From a bacterium (lineage in GTDB: Bacteria; Patescibacteriota; Minisyncoccia; Phycocordibacterales; SBAW01), in contig JAUSIO010000042.1 of NCBI GenBank assembly GCA_030647845.1, positions 1 to 12,740 on the forward strand: a stretch of DNA of 12,740 bases, read 5' to 3'. How positions within the stretch are numbered: the first letter of the stretch is position 1; each line of letters starts with the position of its first letter. Under the pieces are notes generated by a model. It saw only the letters and a list, made by a program, of their open reading frames with translations. It was not told where the DNA came from and did no database searches. Position numbers and translations under genes: made by a program. This document shows positions 5,517 to 9,403 of this stretch, piece after piece.

Positions 5517-5904
5517 TCGCTTCCTGCAAGATTGTTTTCACCAGATGTTTCTCTACCTCGTCGATTTTTGCCGCAAGGATAAAATCGTTTTCAGAGAGGC
5601 CACCTATAGCGTGCGTCATCAGCTCGACTGTGACGCTCCCGTAGGAAATGGTGAGGTCTGGGTGGTGGCCTTCTTCCTCGGCGACGCGTGCAACCTCGTT
5701 GACAAACTGCATCGTGTCGACAAAATCTTTAAACGCGAAGTGCTTTGCAAGCAAATGCGCGTCGTCGATGAGCGACCAGTCGTTGAGGTGTTGCATCATT
5801 GCCTGTGCCTGCTCGGGCGTGAGCGGGGGCACGTTGCCCTCGCACGGGATGCATTTTTTGCTTGCCAACGGCACGTTTTGAGTTTTATCGAAGGAATCGT
5901 TCAT
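5491..5904 (-). CDS. Pterin-4a-carbinolamine dehydratase family protein
   Basis: Family enzymes dehydrate 4a-hydroxytetrahydrobiopterin to quinonoid dihydrobiopterin; some act as transcription cofactors or in other pterin pathways. The 137-aa product matches the family pattern exactly: E76, H80-H81-P82, Y88, H98 and D107 with the expected spacings, plus N-terminal KKCIPCEG and LTPEQAQAMMQHLNDW. The ATG at 5904 is chosen by similarity; the 29 upstream in-frame codons overlap ddl and look unrelated. It starts 13 nt after the ddl stop without a good Shine-Dalgarno, so it is probably cotranscribed with ddl. No aromatic amino acid hydroxylase, its classical partner, is in the window, so the substrate here is unknown. 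Its last codons carry the tRNA-Ala promoter. Confidence 0.93.
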   Translation of the reverse strand: MNDSFDKTQNVPLASKKCIPCEGNVPPLTPEQAQAMMQHLNDWSLIDDAHLLAKHFAFKDFVDTMQFVNEVARVAEEEGHHPDLTISYGSVTVELMTHAIGGLSENDFILAAKIDEVEKHLVKTILQEAIVHHAKFV

Positions 5905-5917
5905 ATCCAAAACTAGA

Positions 5918-6907
5918 CTACCGTGTCTTTTGCCCGCGGGCAAGATTGATAATATGCTCCAAAAAATCAGAGAGTTTCGCCCCGACCGCATAAACCGCTT
6001 TGGGCAGGAGCGACTCTTTTGTCAAACCGACCGCCGCCGCGGAGTTTATTTCTAAAAAATAGATGCCTCGTTTCCCAACGATAAAGTCCGACCGTGAGTA
6101 GTGGCTCATGCCGAGCTTTTCGTGCACCAATTTTGCGATGCGCATCAGCTCTTGCGACTCCTTTTGGGTAAAGCTCCCCGGCACGCGCTCGATGGTCTCG
6201 CCACTGTACTTTGCATCGTAATCGAAAAATGGGTTTTCTGACGGCGGGATTATCTCGACCGGCATAAGCGCATACGTTTTTTCGTCTCGGAAGTTGTCGA
6301 TGATTCCCACCGTTGCCTCTTTGCCTGCAATATATTCCTCAACCAGTGCTTGCGGCGCAATTTGCCATGCGCGCTCAAGCCCTTGCACGAGTTTGTCAAA
6401 ACTGTCTGCCATCGTCACCCCAACCGAAGAGCCGCCTATAACTGGCTTTATAACCGCCGGGTGCGGGAACGAGCGGAAGATTTGGTGTGCTATCTCTTCG
6501 ACGGCGGGTCCGCCAGATGGAGGATGGTCTACCACTATGCCATGCGCAACCTTTACTCCGAGCTCTTTTACGGCATCGCGAGTGCGCTGTTTGTTAAACG
6601 CCAAGGTCGAAGCGGCAGCACCCGCCCCGGTGTATGGCACGCCAAACGCGTCGAGTATACGGTGGAGTTGGCCGTCTTCGCCATACTCGCCATGTATAAC
6701 ATTAAACACAACACCAACGCCACGCAGAGCCGCCTCGGGTGTCACAGGCACGCCGTGTACATGCCACTGTCCCTTCCGCGAAATAAAAATATCGCGCGGG
6801 TCGTACTTTTCGTGGTCAAGCGCTTCGAGCACGGAGGCGCCACTTTTAAGCGACACCTCGTACTCACTACTCGGCCCCCCGCGCAATACACCAATCACTT
6901 CTCGCAT
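5918..6907 (-). CDS. ddl: D-alanine--D-alanine ligase
   Basis: ATP-grasp ligase joining two D-alanines for peptidoglycan precursors in the cytoplasm; 329 aa, close to family length. Visible: E15 in SSEYEVSLKSG (first catalytic glutamate), HGEYGEDG (72-79), KPVIGGSSVGV (154-164, the ATP-loop serine), omega-loop YDAKYSGE with Y234, RSDF (272-275, the arginine of the oxyanion hole) and the metal-binding EIN (286-288). After EIN the usual NTxPGxT segment reads NSAAAVGLT, longer and without PG, which is odd for an active Ddl. A variable-loop stretch (PPSGGPA, 129-135) coincides with a small DNA palindrome. No Shine-Dalgarno is seen; a -10-like GATACT ends 6 nt before the ATG, suggesting a leaderless start. 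The upstream dehydrogenase gene ends 21 nt away. Confidence 0.94.
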   Translation of the reverse strand: MREVIGVLRGGPSSEYEVSLKSGASVLEALDHEKYDPRDIFISRKGQWHVHGVPVTPEAALRGVGVVFNVIHGEYGEDGQLHRILDAFGVPYTGAGAAASTLAFNKQRTRDAVKELGVKVAHGIVVDHPPSGGPAVEEIAHQIFRSFPHPAVIKPVIGGSSVGVTMADSFDKLVQGLERAWQIAPQALVEEYIAGKEATVGIIDNFRDEKTYALMPVEIIPPSENPFFDYDAKYSGETIERVPGSFTQKESQELMRIAKLVHEKLGMSHYSRSDFIVGKRGIYFLEINSAAAVGLTKESLLPKAVYAVGAKLSDFLEHIINLARGQKTR

Positions 6908-6913
6908 ACAACT

Positions 6914-6922
6914 AGTATCACA
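6914..6922 (-). promoter_or_regulatory. Extended -10 placed for a leaderless ddl mRNA
   Basis: On the minus strand TGT-GATACT ends exactly 6 nt before the ddl ATG (6907), placing the expected start at or next to the A of ATG. The -35 region (TTCGGA at 17-nt spacing) is weak. There is no Shine-Dalgarno to suggest an alternative. Confidence 0.45.
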
Positions 6923-6928
6923 TATAAA

Positions 6929-7741
6929 TTACAATTTCCGAAACTCCTCGTTCTTCTTTAGGATTGCGGCGATAAACGAGGCGTCGTATCCTTTTTCTTT
7001 TGCCGCTTGGTAGAGCGCGTTGGTGTCTTTGGGGATGCACTTGCCGCCAAAGCCGCGTTTGTTGGGGTAGACCAGCGTGTGTGAGCGCCCAACGCGCCCA
7101 TCGGTCAACCACAGTTCGCGCAGTTCGTCCCACGAGACGCCAAACACCTTGGCAACCTCATATAACTCATTACAAAAGGTCACCTTCGCCGCAATCCACA
7201 CGTTCTCCATATACTTGGTCAACTCTGCCGTAGTCGGGTCGGTGATACGATATTCGGCAAACGGGCCGCGGACTGCGGTAAAGAACGGGAGTATTTTTTC
7301 TACCGTTGTGCGCTTGCCGCCAAACAGAAATGTTTTCTGCAACTTCATATCGGTGGGGTGCGGCACGCCTTCCCACCACGGCACTGGGTAGCCACCTTCG
7401 CCGATAAACTCTGGCGAAAATATAAGTCGGTCATCCAATGTGTGCTGTGCAATAAGCCGCGCAGTGGTGCCGGGTGGGACGGTACTTTTGAGCGCCACAA
7501 GCGGCGTTTGTATCCAGGCGAACGTTTCCTCGATTGCGCGGAGGTCTGCATGCCCGCCTTCGAGCATCGACGTTGGCACGCACAACACCGCGAGGTCTGC
7601 TTTGTTTGCGGCCGCTTGATCTCGGTACCCTTGCGGCGGGTCGTATAACACTATCTCAAACGTGCCACTAAAAAATGCTTCAAGTGCCTTGCCGACATAC
7701 CCGTACCCGACAATGGCCACTGTTTTCTTTTTTTGTTCCAT
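6929..7741 (-). CDS. Short UDP-glucose/GDP-mannose dehydrogenase family protein
   Basis: The family oxidises a nucleotide sugar to its uronic acid in two NAD-dependent steps, feeding capsule or surface polysaccharide synthesis. Visible: Rossmann GYGYVG (12-17), CVPTSM (54-59), STVPPGT (86-92), SPEFIGEG (109-116), ELTKYMENVWIAAKVTF with the expected K176 and N180, and GFGGKCIPKD with catalytic C235. The protein ends at residue 270, whereas typical members are about 430 aa; the C-terminal UDP-sugar-binding domain is absent. The gene ends cleanly and is followed after 21 nt by ddl, so this looks like a short variant, not a fresh frameshift. Substrate and activity are therefore uncertain. The ATG at 7741 has no Shine-Dalgarno but has TATACT ending 6 nt upstream. 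Confidence 0.9.
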   Translation of the reverse strand: MEQKKKTVAIVGYGYVGKALEAFFSGTFEIVLYDPPQGYRDQAAANKADLAVLCVPTSMLEGGHADLRAIEETFAWIQTPLVALKSTVPPGTTARLIAQHTLDDRLIFSPEFIGEGGYPVPWWEGVPHPTDMKLQKTFLFGGKRTTVEKILPFFTAVRGPFAEYRITDPTTAELTKYMENVWIAAKVTFCNELYEVAKVFGVSWDELRELWLTDGRVGRSHTLVYPNKRGFGGKCIPKDTNALYQAAKEKGYDASFIAAILKKNEEFRKL

Positions 7742-7747
7742 TCGACG

Positions 7748-7753
7748 AGTATA
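7748..7753 (-). promoter_or_regulatory. -10 box placed for a leaderless dehydrogenase mRNA
   Basis: Minus-strand TATACT (5 of 6 consensus bases) ends exactly 6 nt before the ATG at 7741, inside the 38-nt gap after uvrC. No good -35 is seen. Same arrangement as at ddl, uvrC and the membrane protein at 12219. Confidence 0.45.
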
Positions 7754-7779
7754 ACACTACAGGAGGTTGGTAAGGTTTC

Positions 7780-9195
7780 TTACCGCGTCAGCCGCGCGCG
7801 CAGCGCGCGGCGGTGGCGCGAGATTGCAAAACGGTGTGCTTCGGCATTGGCGAGTAGTATATCCTTTTCACCCACATTTGTATTACCCACAATCGAGCGC
7901 GGCCGGTGTTTCTCGTCTTTGACAACACCGACAACGGGAATTTGTATGGCATACTCCGACAAGACTTTGCGCGCGGCGTTTACTTGGCCCACACTGCCGT
8001 CGACTACCACCAGCCGCGGCAGTGGCCACTCCTCGTGCCACAGCCGGCGTGAGAGAATTTCGCGCAATGCGCCGACATCGTCTCCTGCTTTTGCATTACG
8101 GATTGTAAACACACGATAGTCGTTTTTTTGCGCCTCGCCGTTTGCTACTACAACCATCACGCCAACCGCTGCACTGCCACCCAAATGTGCAACGTCATAG
8201 GCTTCGACTCGCGCCTCGCGAGTCGCCCCGAGCGCAGTCGAGGTGCTCCTGTACTCGTCTTTTATAAGCGACACGTCTTGTATGTGTTGTAAGGCAAACA
8301 CTTGTTTGAGAAGTGTTGCCGCTTCTTCAAACTTTTCTTGCTTTGCAGCCGAGCGCATACCGCGCTCCAAATTTTTGAGCAATTCTTTTTTCTTGCCTCG
8401 AAAGAACAACACAATGCGGCGCACGATTTTGCGATACTCGGTTTTGGAAATTTCTCCCGAGCACACGCCCGGGCATAACCCAATATGGCGGTTAAAACAC
8501 GGTTTACATCTTACAAAGGACTGTCCTTTGTTATACAAAGGACAGTCCTTTGTATTTTGGCACGAGGTGCACGTATCACGGTAGGGGAAAATTTTGCGGA
8601 TTATCCGCATCGCCTCTTTGAGCTGGCCACTGTGCGGAAATGGACCAAACGTATAGGCCACAACAAAAGAAGTTTGAGGGGATGTACGGAGGCGCGACGG
8701 CGCCGTAGTTAAGAAATCTTTAGCAAAAGATTTCTGCGTCCCCGAGAACTTGCTTTTGTTGCGGCTTTCCAATTCTTTTCCCCGCACCACCAAGATGCGC
8801 GGAAAATCTTCTTTGGTAATTATTACATAATTAAAACTTTTGTCATCTTTGAGCTCGATGTTGTGCGGCGGCTTGTGGGTGCGGATGAGGTTCGCTTCCA
8901 AAATCAACGCTTCCAAAACCGAGTCGGTCTCGCGCCAGTCGACTGACTGAGCTTTTTCTATCATTGCGGTAATCAGTGGCCCGCGTGCATTACCGATATC
9001 ACTTGCAAAATAACTCCGCACTCGGCTGCGTAGCGAAGTTGCCTTGCCGATATAGAGCACCTTCTTACGTTTATCTAAAAAGAAATACACACCCGGCATG
9101 TCCGGAATCCGATTAAAATTTACTTTCTTTCCCGACGCTTCGGTCGGGACCCCGACCCCTTGTGGGCGTCGGGGCTTAAACTCTGACAGCGTCAT
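7780..9195 (-). CDS. uvrC: UvrABC excinuclease subunit C, C-terminally short, with palindromic insertions
   Basis: Nuclease subunit of nucleotide excision repair, making the incisions on both sides of a lesion with UvrA/UvrB. GIY-YIG domain: PGVYFF and VLYIGKATSLRSRVRSYF region (34-63). Then GPFPHS, a cysteine-rich part with KPCFNRHIGLCPGVCSGEI (231-249), a UvrB-binding-like segment (280-300) and the RNase H-like nuclease with D334 (YDVAH), D399 (VVDGS) and H454 (EAHRFAI). It stops at residue 471, shortly after the last motif; the helix-hairpin-helix tail of about 600-aa UvrCs is missing. Residues 7-23 come from element copy C, and about 148-178 and 215-228 coincide with other palindromes absent from typical UvrC. 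The ATG at 9195 has no Shine-Dalgarno; a -10-like TAGCAT ends 6 nt upstream. Confidence 0.96.
   Translation of the reverse strand: MTLSEFKPRRPQGVGVPTEASGKKVNFNRIPDMPGVYFFLDKRKKVLYIGKATSLRSRVRSYFASDIGNARGPLITAMIEKAQSVDWRETDSVLEALILEANLIRTHKPPHNIELKDDKSFNYVIITKEDFPRILVVRGKELESRNKSKFSGTQKSFAKDFLTTAPSRLRTSPQTSFVVAYTFGPFPHSGQLKEAMRIIRKIFPYRDTCTSCQNTKDCPLYNKGQSFVRCKPCFNRHIGLCPGVCSGEISKTEYRKIVRRIVLFFRGKKKELLKNLERGMRSAAKQEKFEEAATLLKQVFALQHIQDVSLIKDEYRSTSTALGATREARVEAYDVAHLGGSAAVGVMVVVANGEAQKNDYRVFTIRNAKAGDDVGALREILSRRLWHEEWPLPRLVVVDGSVGQVNAARKVLSEYAIQIPVVGVVKDEKHRPRSIVGNTNVGEKDILLANAEAHRFAISRHRRALRARLTR
8214..8243 (-). repeat. Possible palindromic insertion in uvrC (about residues 318-327)
   Basis: CCTCG (8214-8218) and CGAGG (8239-8243) flank GC-rich sequence coding for part of a STSTALGATREA stretch directly before the catalytic YDVAH motif. 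The core GAGCG-CAGTCGAGGTG resembles the spacer palindrome at 4013-4034. Evidence is modest. Confidence 0.35.
8513..8553 (-). repeat. 41-bp nested palindrome inside uvrC (residues 215-228)
   Basis: Two 19-bp arms (8513-8531 and 8535-8553) are exact reverse complements separated by TAT. Each arm is itself a palindrome except for its middle base (ACAAAGGAC-T/A-GTCCTTTGT). It encodes TKDCPLYNKGQSFV between TCTSCQN and RCKPC, and so sits in the cysteine-rich region. Confidence 0.8.
8666..8752 (-). repeat. Compound palindromic insertion inside uvrC (about residues 148-178)
   Basis: Contains a perfect 10-bp hairpin AGAAATCTTT/AAAGATTTCT (8712-8721 with 8726-8735) and an adjacent GGCG...CGCC inverted repeat near 8690-8703. 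Imperfect outer arms (GAAGTTTGAGGGG on the left, CCCCGAGAACTTGC on the right) may be terminal inverted repeats. The encoded GTQKSFAKDFLTTAPSRLR region is not typical of UvrC at this point; the family usually passes directly from VVRGKELE to a GPF motif. Confidence 0.6.
9131..9174 (-). repeat. Double-hairpin palindromic element, copy C (in uvrC)
   Basis: Hairpin 1 CCCGAC (9131-9136)/GTCGGG (9143-9148); hairpin 2 CCCCGAC (9150-9156)/GTCGGGG (9168-9174). Nearly identical to copy D in uvrA apart from two substitutions and 3 extra bases in the second loop. It is read in frame as KPRRPQGVGVPTEASGK near the UvrC N-terminus. Confidence 0.93.
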
Positions 9196-9201
9196 ACCGG
9201 G

Positions 9202-9207
9202 ATGCTA
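9202..9207 (-). promoter_or_regulatory. -10-like box placed for a leaderless uvrC mRNA
   Basis: Minus-strand TAGCAT (4 of 6 consensus bases) ends exactly 6 nt before the uvrC ATG at 9195 and lies directly downstream of the uvrA-side terminator, so uvrC needs a promoter here. No clear -35. Confidence 0.4.
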
Positions 9208-9218
9208 ACGTACTGCGA

Positions 9219-9250
9219 CAAAAAAAGAAATGCCCGTGGTAAAACGGGCT
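9219..9250 (-). terminator. Rho-independent terminator between uvrA and uvrC
   Basis: Stem GCCCGT/ACGGGC (9232-9237 with 9244-9249), 6-nt loop, followed on the minus strand by ATTTCTTTTTTT. It ends the uvrA transcript about 12 nt before the uvrC -10 box, and its stem overlaps the stop codon of the small ORF at 9249-9395. Confidence 0.9.
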
Positions 9251-9395
9251 ATGCGCGTTGCAGTTCTTGCGGTGGCTTGAAGCGTTGGTGGTAATAGTGC
9301 GAGATGACCGAGTTTGGCAGCCCCCGGTCTACGCGGTACTGTTTAACCCAGCGCTCGACCGATACTTCGTCATCAGACCCGCAAAAACAACACAA
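9249..9395 (-). CDS. Possible 48-codon hypothetical protein behind uvrA
   Basis: A short open frame fills the space between the uvrA stop and the terminator. From a TTG at 9395 it begins LCCFCGSDDEVSVERW and ends QRFKPPQELQRA, with a CxFCG knuckle and a charged, helix-like remainder; its TAG stop lies in the terminator stem. The frame is also open further upstream, and an ATT at 9404 overlapping the uvrA TAA would be a rarer alternative, with AGGGGA (end of uvrA) a few nt before it. I recognise no family; only one half of a possible zinc ribbon is present. It could be a small zinc-knuckle protein translated by coupling to uvrA, a gene remnant, or chance. Position between stop and terminator and protein-like composition support it; the non-ATG start argues against. 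Confidence 0.4.
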   Translation of the reverse strand: MCCFCGSDDEVSVERWVKQYRVDRGLPNSVISHYYHQRFKPPQELQRA

Positions 9396-9403
9396 GTGGA
9401 TAA

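Noticed and set aside
5905..5991. 29-residue N-terminal extension of the pterin dehydratase
   Set aside because: Lies inside the ddl coding region; the ATG at 5904 gives the normal family N-terminus.
6294..7013. Long plus-strand open frames opposite ddl
   Set aside because: Antisense to ddl and the dehydrogenase gene; no domain or start signals.
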